From Clostridium algidicarnis DSM 15099 (GTDB lineage: Bacteria > Bacillota > Clostridia > Clostridiales > Clostridiaceae): 64,000 bases of DNA. The notes under the pieces are model-generated. The model saw only the letters and a list, made by a program, of their open reading frames with translations. It did no database searches and was not told the DNA's origin. Positions 1 through 8,658 of this stretch are shown here, one piece after another (position 1 is the stretch's first letter; each line of letters begins with the position of its first letter). Location of the stretch: positions 58,853 to 122,852 of the forward strand of contig NZ_PTIS01000008.1 in assembly GCF_002934235.1 (NCBI RefSeq), in the 5' to 3' direction. The position numbers and the translations under genes were made by a program.

Positions 1-199
1 ATGATGTTGCATCTCGATTTTTTGCACTAGCAATTACTATTGCAGCATCTTTTTCATTTTTCACCATACAATCTATAAACACGTCAGCTTTTGAAGAATC
101 AGCTACAAATTGGAGAGTTTTAGCTATGCTCTGTATTATTTCAATATCATCTTCAGTTAAAGAAGTATACTTTAAACACATTTCTCTTATTTCATTCAT
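1..199 (-). CDS. eutW: EutW-type sensor histidine kinase, N-terminal part (runs off window)
   Basis: Only about 66 N-terminal codons lie in the window; the frame runs open to base 1. It lies 14 bases downstream of eutV on the same strand. Two in-frame ATGs exist (205 and 199); the one at 199 has a TAGGA-type ribosome site at better spacing, so I chose it. The readable part is a hydrophilic helical start without a membrane segment, as expected for the soluble kinase that senses ethanolamine and phosphorylates EutV. The assignment rests mainly on position next to eutV, because the diagnostic kinase domains lie outside the window. Confidence 0.7.
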   Translation of the reverse strand, partial: MNEIREMCLKYTSLTEDDIEIIQSIAKTLQFVADSSKADVFIDCMVKNEKDAAIVIASAKNRDATS

Positions 200-213
200 A
201 TTCATTCCTACTT

Positions 214-792
214 TTAAGCTTCTTCTTCGCTAATTATTATTATTCTAGCTACTTCTTCCATGGTTATTCTCTTTTGCATACTAATATCTCTTATATTTGT
301 ATAAGCATCATTTTCAGAAATATTATTTTTTGCCATGAGTATGCCCTTGGCCTTTTCTATAATTTTTCTTGACTCTAGCTTCTTTTCTAAAACTTTAACA
401 TCTTTTTTTATCTTTTTGATTTCCTTATGTCTTGATAAACAAACTTCTATAGTTGCAACTAAAGATTTATTGTCTATAGGTTTCACTAAATAACCGATAG
501 CTCCAACTTCTTTAGCTTTTTCTATAAATATTTTATCACTATAAGCGCTTAATAATATTACCTCTCCTGCAAGCTCCTCTTTTAAGATTATCTTAGTGGC
601 ATTTAAGCCATCTAAAAGTGGCATCTTTATGTCCATAATTATTAAATCAGGTAAATGCTTTCTTGCAATCTCTATAACATCAAAACCATCTGAGGCTTCA
701 GCTACCACATCGTAGCCTTCTTCCTCAAGCATTTCCTTCATATCCATTCTTGTAATAGGTTCATCATCGGCTATTACAATTCGTTTGTTCAT
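214..792 (-). CDS. eutV: EutV-type response regulator with ANTAR RNA-binding domain
   Basis: 192 residues. Residues 1-125 are a receiver domain with the acidic pair D9/D10, phospho-acceptor D54 and the conserved lysine in a VKPID motif. A coiled-coil linker follows, then a C-terminal three-helix ANTAR domain at about 133-190 (EKAKGILM... and ...EEVARIII). In this family, phosphorylation by EutW lets the dimer bind paired hexaloop hairpins in nascent RNA and block terminators. Two such leaders lie upstream in this window, before eutG and eutS, so the target sites and the regulator sit together. It is in the eutS-P-V-W transcription unit. Confidence 0.93.
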   Translation of the reverse strand: MNKRIVIADDEPITRMDMKEMLEEEGYDVVAEASDGFDVIEIARKHLPDLIIMDIKMPLLDGLNATKIILKEELAGEVILLSAYSDKIFIEKAKEVGAIGYLVKPIDNKSLVATIEVCLSRHKEIKKIKKDVKVLEKKLESRKIIEKAKGILMAKNNISENDAYTNIRDISMQKRITMEEVARIIIISEEEA

Positions 793-858
793 GGTCTTCC
801 ACCTCTTTTAATAAACATCTATAGGTTATTTCTTTAAAACCATTTTATCATAAAAATC

Positions 859-1293
859 TTAATTGCACTCTAAAAATCTTTTTAATTCCTCAATTTCTTT
901 TTTTTCTGCAGCATTTACACAAAATATTTTTTCAGCTCCTGCTGTAATTAAAAATTCTTCAGTTCTTTTTAGAGACTTTTCATCCTTACATAAATCAATT
1001 TTAGTACAAATACCTATAACTTCCTTATTAAACATACTACCAAAGCCTGGTGGAAAGTTACTTGTGTCATTGCTTGAGTCCTGAACTAATGCAATTACGT
1101 CTGCTTCTGCTGATGTTACTATTAGTGCATTGTAATATACTCTGTTATCTAAATACTCTCCTGGAGTATCTATTATATAATCACCAAACTCTATAGATTG
1201 CGTCTTTTTATATCTTATGATTTCATCTATTAAAGCTTGACTTAATGTAGTCTTTCCAGCTCCTATAGATCCTATAAGCATTATTTTTTTCAA
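859..1293 (-). CDS. eutP: EutP/PduV-family small GTPase-like protein
   Basis: 144 residues with a P-loop GSIGAGKTT at 8-16, a DTPGE switch-like motif near residue 43 and a TKID base-recognition motif near residue 98. This is the EutP/PduV family associated with ethanolamine and propanediol microcompartments; some members have been reported to act as acetate kinases. It starts 11 bases after the eutS stop codon in the same orientation. Its precise role here is inferred from family and context. Confidence 0.92.
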   Translation of the reverse strand: MKKIMLIGSIGAGKTTLSQALIDEIIRYKKTQSIEFGDYIIDTPGEYLDNRVYYNALIVTSAEADVIALVQDSSNDTSNFPPGFGSMFNKEVIGICTKIDLCKDEKSLKRTEEFLITAGAEKIFCVNAAEKKEIEELKRFLECN

Positions 1294-1304
1294 ACTATTT
1301 CCTC

Positions 1305-1658
1305 CTAGGATTTTGTTATATCAGTGATTGTGAATTTTAAAACATTTTTAAGTACATTACAGACTTCTCTTAAAGCTGCCTCTACACTTGAAACATCTCC
1401 AAGCACCACAAGTGATCCGCTAAATCTATCAATAAATCCTATTTCAACTCCTGCTGCTTTAGTAGCAACATCTGATGCTATTATGGCTGCTTCACTTGGA
1501 GTTATTGTTAGTATTCCTATTGCTTCTGCATTTTCTTCACTAAGTCCCAACTTTTTGTATATTGATTTATTAGGATGTGCAATTAAGTGAGCTAAAGTAA
1601 CCTGTTTACCAGGAACATATTCCTGAATAACTCTTTGTTTCTCTTCCATCTTTCCCAC
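1305..1658 (-). CDS. eutS: EutS bacterial microcompartment shell protein
   Basis: 117 residues. The body is a single circularly permuted BMC domain with a [18 protein letters not shown] segment and an [18 protein letters not shown] segment typical of EutS. The protein forms hexameric tiles of the shell that encloses ethanolamine breakdown. It is the first gene of the eutS-P-V-W unit and is preceded by its own promoter and an EutV-type antitermination leader. The length matches the family. Confidence 0.93.
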   Translation of the reverse strand: MGKMEEKQRVIQEYVPGKQVTLAHLIAHPNKSIYKKLGLSEENAEAIGILTITPSEAAIIASDVATKAAGVEIGFIDRFSGSLVVLGDVSSVEAALREVCNVLKNVLKFTITDITKS

Positions 1659-1680
1659 TCCATTCCATTTAAAGACATAA

Positions 1681-1756
1681 AAGCTCCTTAAAGCATTATT
1701 AATGCATTTTAAGGAGCTTCATTGCTCTAATTATAATTGTACGCCGTTGCACAATT
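1681..1756 (-). promoter_or_regulatory. EutV (ANTAR) antitermination leader of eutS
   Basis: Read on the minus strand, hairpin P1 (1735-1756) has an 8-bp stem, AATTGTGC/GTACAATT with one G-T pair, around the hexaloop AACGGC. Hairpin P2 (1714-1727) has stem GAGC/GCTC around hexaloop AATGAA. Both loops carry the A1 and G4 bases known for EutV targets. The 3' arm of P2 overlaps the 5' arm of a terminator stem (1681-1719; AAGCTCCTTAAA pairs with TTTAAGGAGCTT). Forming P2 therefore prevents the terminator. This is the classical dual-hairpin EutV switch. Confidence 0.88.
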
Positions 1757-1780
1757 AATGTTTGTTTAACTTATATTTAA

Positions 1781-1809
1781 ATTATAATAGTATCTACTTT
1801 AATTGTCAA
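1781..1809 (-). promoter_or_regulatory. Sigma-A promoter of the eutS operon
   Basis: On the minus strand TTGACA (1804-1809) is followed after exactly 17 bases by TATAAT (1781-1786). It lies about 25 bases before the first antitermination hairpin, so transcription would start just upstream of the leader. Both boxes match consensus perfectly. Confidence 0.8.
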
Positions 1810-1845
1810 ATGTTTTTGAAAACCTTTTTCAAGTTTATATCACAA

Positions 1846-3027
1846 TTATTTTCCTTCGTAGACAGCATTAAATAATGTGTTAAATTCTTCTACTGTTGGC
1901 TTTCTAGGGCTTGTAATTGTACAACTATCATTTAAAGCTATTTCTGAAAGCTCTTTTAGATTGTCATCAAAATCCTTTTTGCTAATATTAACCTCTTTAA
2001 CGCTATATGGTATGCTTAAAGTTTTCTTTAAAGAATTTATAGCTCTTACTAAAGATTTAACGCCTTCTCTAACATTATTGCTACTTGTAAGATTTAAAAA
2101 CTTAGCAATTTGTGCATATCTTATTGCAGTATCACTATATTGAGTTTTATTATCGAATCTATTTTCAGAACTTAAGTCTGCATTAAATTCTATAACATAA
2201 GGAAGTAATATTGCATTTGCTTTCCCATGAGGAATATGGAATCTTCCACCTAGTATGTGAGCCATGCTATGATTTATTCCAAGTGAAGCATTTGTAAATG
2301 CCATTCCTGCTATACAAGAAGCGTTATGCATTTTTTCTCTTGCCTCTAGGTCATTTCCATTTTTATATGCTTTTTCTAAATATTCAAATACTAACTTTAT
2401 AGCTTTTTCTGCTAAAGCATCACTAAAATCTGAATGTTCAGTAGATACATAAGCTTCTATAGCATGAGTTAGAACGTCCATACCTGTATCTGCTGTTATA
2501 AAATTTGGAACACTTTTTACAAGAGTTGCATCTAATATAGCCATCTCTGGAACCATAGACTCTTCAACTAATGGATACTTAACATTATACTTTTTATCTG
2601 TTACAACTGAGAAAGATGTAACTTCTGATCCTGTACCACTAGTAGTTGGTATAGCTATAAGCATAACCTTTTTGTTTTCTGATACATTGTTTAATCCTTT
2701 ATTTATAAGATCTCTAAAGTGACTTATAGCCTTTGCAGCGTCAATAGCTGAACCTCCACCTAATGCAACTAGAGCTTCTGGTTTAAATGCATCCATAGCT
2801 TTAATTCCTTTTGATATTGTTTCAAGTGGTGGATCTGGAACTATGTCAGAAAAGATTTCATATTCAATATTTGCAGCATCTAAATTTTCTGTAACCTTAG
2901 TTACCATTCCTGATGTAACCATAAATGGATCGGTTACAATGAACACCCTTTTACATTGAAGTTTACTAAGCTCTTCAAGCTTTCCAACTCCAAAATAAAC
3001 ATTAGGCCCTACTTTAAAATTACCCAT
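1846..3027 (-). CDS. eutG: Iron-containing alcohol dehydrogenase, EutG type
   Basis: 393 residues of the group III iron-dependent alcohol dehydrogenase family. The nucleotide-binding GGGSAIDAAKA lies at about 90-100. Metal-ligand residues fit D184, H188, H253 and H267, with the TGMDVLTHAIEAY and GINHSMAHILG signatures. In ethanolamine catabolism EutG reduces acetaldehyde to ethanol and regenerates NAD+. It has its own promoter and its own EutV leader, separate from eutS downstream. The exact substrate cannot be read from sequence; a PduQ-like 1-propanol dehydrogenase role is the alternative, but the eut context favours EutG. Confidence 0.88.
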   Translation of the reverse strand: MGNFKVGPNVYFGVGKLEELSKLQCKRVFIVTDPFMVTSGMVTKVTENLDAANIEYEIFSDIVPDPPLETISKGIKAMDAFKPEALVALGGGSAIDAAKAISHFRDLINKGLNNVSENKKVMLIAIPTTSGTGSEVTSFSVVTDKKYNVKYPLVEESMVPEMAILDATLVKSVPNFITADTGMDVLTHAIEAYVSTEHSDFSDALAEKAIKLVFEYLEKAYKNGNDLEAREKMHNASCIAGMAFTNASLGINHSMAHILGGRFHIPHGKANAILLPYVIEFNADLSSENRFDNKTQYSDTAIRYAQIAKFLNLTSSNNVREGVKSLVRAINSLKKTLSIPYSVKEVNISKKDFDDNLKELSEIALNDSCTITSPRKPTVEEFNTLFNAVYEGK

Positions 3028-3149
3028 ACTTTCACTTCCTAAGTTTAAATTTTATTTTTCTTTAGTTTCTTTAGTTTCTTTAGTTTTAACCTTATTTATT
3101 CCTTAGCCAGCTTTATTTAAATTTATATTTTTATATAAAAATATAAAAA

Positions 3150-3209
3150 CCCCCTAAGAAAATTCTTAAGGAGCTTCATCACTCTTTATAATTACACGCC
3201 ATTGTGTAA
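3150..3209 (-). promoter_or_regulatory. EutV (ANTAR) antitermination leader of eutG
   Basis: Minus-strand hairpin P1 (3192-3209) has stem TTACAC/GTGTAA and hexaloop AATGGC (A1, G4). P2 (3171-3184) has stem GAGT/GCTC and hexaloop GATGAA, so here loop position 1 is G rather than A. The 3' arm of P2 feeds into a terminator (3150-3173) with a 9-bp stem including G-T pairs, followed by a run of T. The layout copies the eutS leader, so eutG and eutS form one EutV regulon in cis. Confidence 0.83.
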
Positions 3210-3268
3210 CTTTATCTTTATTATCTTTTTAAATTGTATACCCTTAACTTATAATTTTGTACATATTC

Positions 3269-3297
3269 ATTTTATAACTTTAAAATATTACTGTCAA
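3269..3297 (-). promoter_or_regulatory. Sigma-A promoter of eutG
   Basis: TTGACA (3292-3297) and TAAAAT (3269-3274) are separated by exactly 17 bases on the minus strand, upstream of the eutG antitermination leader. The rest of the 3028-3356 gap holds only the leader and AT-rich spacer. Confidence 0.75.
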
Positions 3298-3356
3298 GGT
3301 GATTTGAAGTTGTTCATATGGATAATACTAAGTAATCCTCTATTAAATCATACTTA

Positions 3357-4592
3357 TCACTTTAGCTCATAGTAAGTATCTACTTTAATTCCATTACCAT
3401 CCTTATCCTCTTCCCTAAAGATTTTGTTAAATACTATAGAATTGCTATTATTAAATTCATATCCATATGCCGCTAATTCCTCATCCACCATATCTATATA
3501 CACTTTATTTTTTCTATCAAAAATATAACGTGATGAGTGTCCACCGATACTTATGAATATATATTTATCCGTTATTTGAACTTCACCTGTAGCAAAGTAA
3601 CCATATCCTTTATAAATTTCATTATCTTTATATATAAGTTTGCTTAACTTATCCACATCTAGGTCATAAATTAATAAATCATCCTCAAGCTCTTCACCTG
3701 GCTTTTGTATTGATATAACTATAGTATTATCCTTAATAGCTCCCGAGTTTACAAACATGTCCTTTGTTACAACCCTTTTTTCTTCGGTTTTAATATCATA
3801 TAAATACAAATCAGAGTATTTATAAAAGTTTCTTCCGTAATCAACAAATGTTCTTAACTTCGTCCATATTATCTTGTCACCATCAGTCTTAGGATGATTT
3901 AACAGCTCATTTTCCACCTCTTCTGAACCTTCAACTTCTTTAAGCTTATTTTCAGATAAGTTATAACTCATTATCTTTGTTATTACAGCTCCATCTTCTC
4001 TCTTATCTGTAGACCTATAAACAACTATATCATTTGCTATTGAAATTCTTATAGGATTATATATTTCATCCGCCTTCAATTCAAATTCATCTTTAGTATA
4101 TTTAGCTTTATCAATTATTATGACCCTACCATCTTTTATATTTTTTGCTGCTACAAACCAATTGAACCCTTGGCTTAGATTTTCATTTCCTACAGCTTTG
4201 TCCTCATCTTCAATCCAAACAACCCATTCTCCATGGTTTGAGACCTCATATAGATAGTTTTTATCATCAATAACTTTACAAACCTTTTTCGCCTCTTTTG
4301 TTTCTAAATTATAAGAGTATATATTCTTACGATCATCTCTACGGGTCACCGCTATTTCACTTTCATTAATTTTTCCCCTATATGATAAATTTTCATCTAT
4401 CACTACCTTTTTTACATAATCATCCTCCGTCATATTCCGAATGGGATAATCTAGTAATTCATGCTCTACTTCTTTGGATTCTATATTATCTTTTTTTTCA
4501 TTATCCAAATTATTTATACCAGTATCTTTCTTGCAAGAAATAAATAGTGTACTCATGAGCAAAACAAGAGCCAATAGCTTTTTAAATTTCAT
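3357..4592 (-). CDS. Putative lipoprotein with beta-propeller-like repeats
   Basis: About 411 residues from the chosen start. The frame is open further upstream, but only the ATG at 4592 has a good ribosome site (AAAGGGGA, 8 bases away). It then begins MKFKKLLALVLLMS and leads into an ISC lipobox, so it is probably lipid-anchored outside the cell. The rest is rich in repeated strands of the pattern 'ivyrst...msynl' and 'lyDik(t)ee', resembling TolB or S9-peptidase propeller blades. It stands alone and transcribes towards eutG. No catalytic motif was recognised, so function is unknown. Confidence 0.7.
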   Translation of the reverse strand: MKFKKLLALVLLMSTLFISCKKDTGINNLDNEKKDNIESKEVEHELLDYPIRNMTEDDYVKKVVIDENLSYRGKINESEIAVTRRDDRKNIYSYNLETKEAKKVCKVIDDKNYLYEVSNHGEWVVWIEDEDKAVGNENLSQGFNWFVAAKNIKDGRVIIIDKAKYTKDEFELKADEIYNPIRISIANDIVVYRSTDKREDGAVITKIMSYNLSENKLKEVEGSEEVENELLNHPKTDGDKIIWTKLRTFVDYGRNFYKYSDLYLYDIKTEEKRVVTKDMFVNSGAIKDNTIVISIQKPGEELEDDLLIYDLDVDKLSKLIYKDNEIYKGYGYFATGEVQITDKYIFISIGGHSSRYIFDRKNKVYIDMVDEELAAYGYEFNNSNSIVFNKIFREEDKDGNGIKVDTYYELK

Positions 4593-4698
4593 ATATGCAT
4601 TCCCCTTTATATTATTTGTAATACTATACCATCGCACCCCCTTAATGTCAATATATTCTTATTATGTAATATTACTGTCAAAATGTTTTAACTATATT

Positions 4699-4743
4699 GG
4701 GGACAGTTCACAATTAACGATACGATGGGGACAGTTCACAATT
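4699..4743. repeat. Two direct copies of a GGGGACAGTTCACAATT 17-mer
   Basis: Copies at 4699-4715 and 4727-4743 are identical and 28 bases apart, in the gap between the lipoprotein and the ABC operon. The TGGGGACAG core resembles sequences that often accompany REP-type transposases, but no such gene is present. They may be remnants of a mobile repeat or tandem regulator sites. Confidence 0.5.
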
Positions 4744-4848
4744 TTAATATTTATGGGAAATTTAATATAACATATATTAGCAAAATGTTATAATAATAGT
4801 AGTTCGTATTTTTCAGCATATTTTTTAATGTGAAATGGAGGTTAATTA

Positions 4849-5517
4849 ATGTCCTTAGTACAATGTTCTAATGTAATAAAGAACTTTCAAATGGGTAAAG
4901 TACAAGTTGAAATTTTAAGAGGGGTTAGTTTAAATATTGAAAAGGGAGAATTTGCTGCTATTATTGGCGAATCAGGCTCTGGTAAGTCTACTCTTTTAAA
5001 TATTTTAGGGGGACTTATGCCCTTTGATAAGGGTGAGGTATCTATAGCTGATACTAATTTGCATAATTTAAACGAAAATCAGCGTGCGCTTTTTAGAAGA
5101 AAAAGTATTGGATTTATATTTCAATCTTATAACCTTCTTCCACAATTAACAGCCTTTGAAAATGTTGAGATGCCTTTAATTTTTACTGGCATGTCTAAGG
5201 TAAACAGAAAAAAAACTGTTCTAGATATTTTAGAACATGTAGGTCTTAAAGATAGGATGAATCATAAGCCATCAGAGCTTTCAGGGGGACAGCAACAAAG
5301 AGTTTCAATTGCTAGAGCCTTAGTTAATAATCCTTCTATAATTCTTGCAGACGAACCCACAGGAAACTTAGATAGTAAGACAAGCGTTGAAATCTTAGAT
5401 TTACTGAAAGGACTTAATGAGTCGTTAAATATGACCTTTGTAGTGGTTACTCACTCTAAAAGGGTTTGTGATTATGCTGACAGCATAATTAAAATGAAAG
5501 ATGGTCTACTAGAATAA
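4849..5517 (+). CDS. ABC transporter ATP-binding protein, MacB/LolD type
   Basis: 222 residues, the usual length for a stand-alone ATPase of this subfamily. Walker A GESGSGKST is at 40-48, Q-loop at about 92, signature LSGGQQQR at 144-151 and Walker B ILADEP at 165-170. It starts with ATG after a GGAGG site. The next two genes in the operon encode a secreted protein and an FtsX-type permease, so it probably powers a mechanotransmission-type exporter rather than an importer. Substrate unknown; peptide export or envelope-stress relief is inferred from the family. Confidence 0.92.
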   Translation: MSLVQCSNVIKNFQMGKVQVEILRGVSLNIEKGEFAAIIGESGSGKSTLLNILGGLMPFDKGEVSIADTNLHNLNENQRALFRRKSIGFIFQSYNLLPQLTAFENVEMPLIFTGMSKVNRKKTVLDILEHVGLKDRMNHKPSELSGGQQQRVSIARALVNNPSIILADEPTGNLDSKTSVEILDLLKGLNESLNMTFVVVTHSKRVCDYADSIIKMKDGLLE

Positions 5518-5535
5518 TTATTACAGGAGGTTTAT

Positions 5536-6441
5536 ATGAAAAAGACTTTTATAAAAATTACTTTAGCCTTAGGTCTTGCTTTATCCATTGGTATTAACAC
5601 TATTCCAGCCTTCGCTGAAACCCAAGGGGGAATTCCCGGAATGCCAAGTGATGGAGCAATCCCAAACAGCATGCAGCAAGTACAAACTCCAATCCAAGGT
5701 ATACAATCCAAAAAGCTTATTATATCTGAAGTTACAACAGACCCTGCTTTTATAGAACCTGGGAAGGAATTTACCCTTAATTTCAAGATACAAAATAAAT
5801 CTTCAAATAAACTTGAAAATATCGCTTTAAGTATATTAGGTATTGAAGGTAAAAATGTTCTTGAAGGATTTTCCCCTGTTGGAACTACAAATGAAATCTA
5901 TTATGGAGGATTAAACAAAGGCGGAACTGGAGAAATATCCTTAAAACTTATAGGTTCTCCATCCATTAAATCGGGAATATACAACTTTAATATTAATTGT
6001 TCATTTAATGAAAGTGGAAGCTCCCCAGTAGAAATAAATAAGGTTTGTGGAATAATTGTAAAAAACACTTCTAATATGATGATTACTGAATTCAAACCTT
6101 TAGAAAATGGAAATGTAACTGGAAGCTTTCTAAATGCAGGTAAAGGATCTTTAAATAACGTTATGGTAAACATCACAGCTGGCGATAAAAATATTTCAAA
6201 ATATATAGGGGCCATGGAAGCTGAAGTTGAGGAAAGTTTTGATGAAGCTCTTGGAAGTTTTGAATCAGATACTTCTGGTAATGTAGTCATTAGCTTTAAT
6301 GATGAAATGGGCATAGAAAACAAAATAGAAAAACCATTCACAATTAAAGGTACTAATGTAGTAACTGCTTCAAAACCAGCTTCAGAAAAAAAGTGGTCTT
6401 TTAAATCTGTGTTTAAAAAGCTTTTTGGACTAGGTTCTTAA
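5536..6441 (+). CDS. Secreted protein encoded within a MacB-type ABC operon
   Basis: 301 residues. A clear signal peptide (MKKTFIKITLALGLALSIG...) ends near an AFA-ET cleavage site at about residue 30. The mature part has two beta-rich segments resembling CARDB/COG1361-type domains: EPGKEFTLNFKIQNKSSNK, and later 'nvtGsflNaGkgsLnnV'. A basic C-terminus follows with no anchor. A strong AGGAGG site precedes the ATG. It sits between ATPase and permease with 2-19 base gaps, so it likely works as an extracellular partner, as adaptor proteins do for MacB. That role is inferred. Confidence 0.72.
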   Translation: MKKTFIKITLALGLALSIGINTIPAFAETQGGIPGMPSDGAIPNSMQQVQTPIQGIQSKKLIISEVTTDPAFIEPGKEFTLNFKIQNKSSNKLENIALSILGIEGKNVLEGFSPVGTTNEIYYGGLNKGGTGEISLKLIGSPSIKSGIYNFNINCSFNESGSSPVEINKVCGIIVKNTSNMMITEFKPLENGNVTGSFLNAGKGSLNNVMVNITAGDKNISKYIGAMEAEVEESFDEALGSFESDTSGNVVISFNDEMGIENKIEKPFTIKGTNVVTASKPASEKKWSFKSVFKKLFGLGS

Positions 6442-6442
6442 T

Positions 6443-7756
6443 ATGCGTCTTACAGATTTATTAGAAATGATCTGGAAGAATCTTTGGAAAAGGAGAAGCA
6501 GAACTATATTTACCATGATAGGTGTTATAATTGGCTCTGTAGCCATATTTACCATAATATCCCTTGGAAATGGTTTTAAAAAATATATAACCGATGAGAT
6601 TGGCTCTGTGTTTGATACCTCAGTAATCTCAGTATCTCCAGCCATACCACCCTCAGCTTATGGGGCGCCTGTAACCCCTGATGAAAAAAAGCTAAAAACT
6701 AAATTAGATAAAAAGGCCATAAAAGATTTAAAGAGCTATTCCTTTGTTAAATCAGTTATTCCAAAACTTAATGACTACGGTAATATAGAATATAAAAAGA
6801 TTAGCACCGGTGCTAGTATTACTGGTATGCCTATGAAAGAACTATCTAAAAAAGATGATCTTTTAGTAGGCCGCTATCCAACAGATAATAAAAATGAAGC
6901 AATCCTTGGATATAAAATGGCTACTCTTCTTTTAGACTATAAACCTACTGACAAAGTGGATTCAAAGGAAATTGAGTCCTTATTAAGAAGATCCTTTAAG
7001 TTAAATATCTCTAATAATGGAATGATGCCAGGTACTAAAGACTCTTCTAAAAAAGAAGATGAACATATTATAAACTTAACTATAGTTGGAATATCTAAAG
7101 AAAATGCCATGGATGACTTTACAGTTAAAGTTCCACTAAGCACTGTAGAGGATATTAAAAAATGGAAGGCCTCTAAAACTCAAAATGATGATAATAAAGA
7201 AGAGGGATATACCAGTGTAGAGGTGGTTTTAAAAGATACTAATAAAATAGATGAAGCAGAAAAGACTCTTAAAGAAAACGGATACCAAATAAATTCTTTT
7301 AAAGAGATACAAGGCAGCATAGGAAAGCTTTTAGATGGTGTTAAAATAATATTAGCAGCCCTTGCTGGAATTTCCTTATTAGTAGCTGCCTTTGGTATAA
7401 CAAATACCATGAACATGGCTATATATGAAAGAAAAAAAGAGATTGGTATTATGAAAGTAATAGGCGGAAGTGTTAATGATATAAAGAAAGTATTTGTAGG
7501 AGAAGCTTGCACTATCGGTCTTATGGGTGGAACTATTGGACTTACCCTAGGATTCATAGCTAATTTTCTTATAAATATGTTAGCTAATGCCTTTATAACT
7601 AAAGGACAAGTTCCAAAAATAAAAATAGCATCTGCGTCGCCAGGTCTTATTCTATTCATATTACTCTTCAGCACCCTAGTTGGCTTCCTCTCAGGAGTAG
7701 TCCCTGCTTCAAAAGCAGCAAAACTAGATGTTATAAGTTCTATAAAAGAAGAATAA
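6443..7756 (+). CDS. ABC transporter permease, MacB/FtsX family
   Basis: 437 residues. One membrane helix lies at about 18-42. A large extracellular MacB_PCD-like region spans about 45-285. Three C-terminal helices lie at about 295-320, 350-375 and 395-420, with the FtsX-family patterns 'YERKKEIGIMKVIG' and 'LVGFLSGVVPASKAAKLD'. It begins two bases after the secreted partner stops. Together with the ATPase at 4849 it forms a tripartite MacB-like system. The operon ends in a strong nested palindrome at 7771-7829. Confidence 0.9.
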   Translation: MRLTDLLEMIWKNLWKRRSRTIFTMIGVIIGSVAIFTIISLGNGFKKYITDEIGSVFDTSVISVSPAIPPSAYGAPVTPDEKKLKTKLDKKAIKDLKSYSFVKSVIPKLNDYGNIEYKKISTGASITGMPMKELSKKDDLLVGRYPTDNKNEAILGYKMATLLLDYKPTDKVDSKEIESLLRRSFKLNISNNGMMPGTKDSSKKEDEHIINLTIVGISKENAMDDFTVKVPLSTVEDIKKWKASKTQNDDNKEEGYTSVEVVLKDTNKIDEAEKTLKENGYQINSFKEIQGSIGKLLDGVKIILAALAGISLLVAAFGITNTMNMAIYERKKEIGIMKVIGGSVNDIKKVFVGEACTIGLMGGTIGLTLGFIANFLINMLANAFITKGQVPKIKIASASPGLILFILLFSTLVGFLSGVVPASKAAKLDVISSIKEE

Positions 7757-7770
7757 ACGTATTGGAATAA

Positions 7771-7829
7771 AAAGGAAGCACCTCTGGGGTGCTCCCAATT
7801 AAAGGGAGTACCCCAGAGGTGCTTCCTTT
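7771..7829. repeat. Nested palindromic repeat, copy 1 (bidirectional terminator)
   Basis: A 59-base inverted repeat with 26-bp arms and a single G-T mismatch around a short AT loop. Each arm holds a smaller inverted repeat (GCACC...GGTGC type). It lies between two convergent genes, and its right edge overlaps the stop codon of the leftward gene. Related copies occur at 26335 and 35076. T-runs flank the stem on both strands, so it can end transcription both ways. Confidence 0.85.
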
Positions 7830-8568
7830 ATTTTACTGGTGATACGGATGTTGCAGGCGGTACTATATTCTTTATTGAGTTTGACCCAATAGCTAATATA
7901 AATCCTAAAGTCCATACTATGATTACAACTGCTGCACTCTTTTTCTTTGATATGTTTCCAATAACTGCAATACCTATAGCTATTAAAACCATTTGCCATA
8001 AACCGAATACATTAAGCTTTGTAATTAAAATATCAGCTATTGTCATATTTGCAGTGGCTTCAGCAATAGCTGCTAAATCTAAAGGCTTATTTGCTATAAT
8101 ATCATAAATAGCTTTTATTATTCCACCTATTAGTACTGGAAAATATGATATTAAATAAACCCCTACCATTTGACGATAAGTTGCAGTGCTCTTAAATATC
8201 TTAGCTATTAAAAAATAAACTAAAGACATAAAATACACGGCTATTATCGTTACAATTATCGTGGTAATTACTGCTGAAATAGGTGATGTAAAAACTCCTG
8301 CTAATTTCTGAGCCGTAGCTGCAGTAGCAGGATCCACCCCTTTAACTGATTCACTTACAGCTCCACTTAGTTTGTCCTTAGAAGCTATTGCTAAAATAAG
8401 CGCTGTGATAGCAGAGCATACCACCACAATAAGAAGCCTAATGCCGTAACTTTCATTATCCTTATAATACTCAAAAAGTTTCTCGGGACTCACAAAAAAA
8501 TTCTTTACCTTTTCCCCCAGTGTTAACTTTAAAACTGGCACATTATCTACTGAATTATTATCTTCCAT
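7828..8568 (-). CDS. Yip1-domain membrane protein
   Basis: About 246 residues from the ATG at 8568, chosen because AAGGGGGA lies five bases before it; the longer frame to 8598 has no such site. After a short cytoplasmic start with 'NFFVSPEKLFEYYKDNESYG' there are five to six membrane helices between about 45 and 235. Gly/Ala-rich loops and the 'vGVYLISYFPVLIGGI' pattern fit the bacterial Yip1/YIF1 family. Role unknown. It stands alone and converges on the ABC operon. Confidence 0.75.
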   Translation of the reverse strand: MEDNNSVDNVPVLKLTLGEKVKNFFVSPEKLFEYYKDNESYGIRLLIVVVCSAITALILAIASKDKLSGAVSESVKGVDPATAATAQKLAGVFTSPISAVITTIIVTIIAVYFMSLVYFLIAKIFKSTATYRQMVGVYLISYFPVLIGGIIKAIYDIIANKPLDLAAIAEATANMTIADILITKLNVFGLWQMVLIAIGIAVIGNISKKKSAAVVIIVWTLGFILAIGSNSIKNIVPPATSVSPVK

Positions 8569-8658
8569 GATTATCCCCCTTTTATTTACTATTACCATTT
8601 TATCACATCACTATGCTAATTTCCATAATTTTAGTCACTTGTATGGTAGATTTAACAT

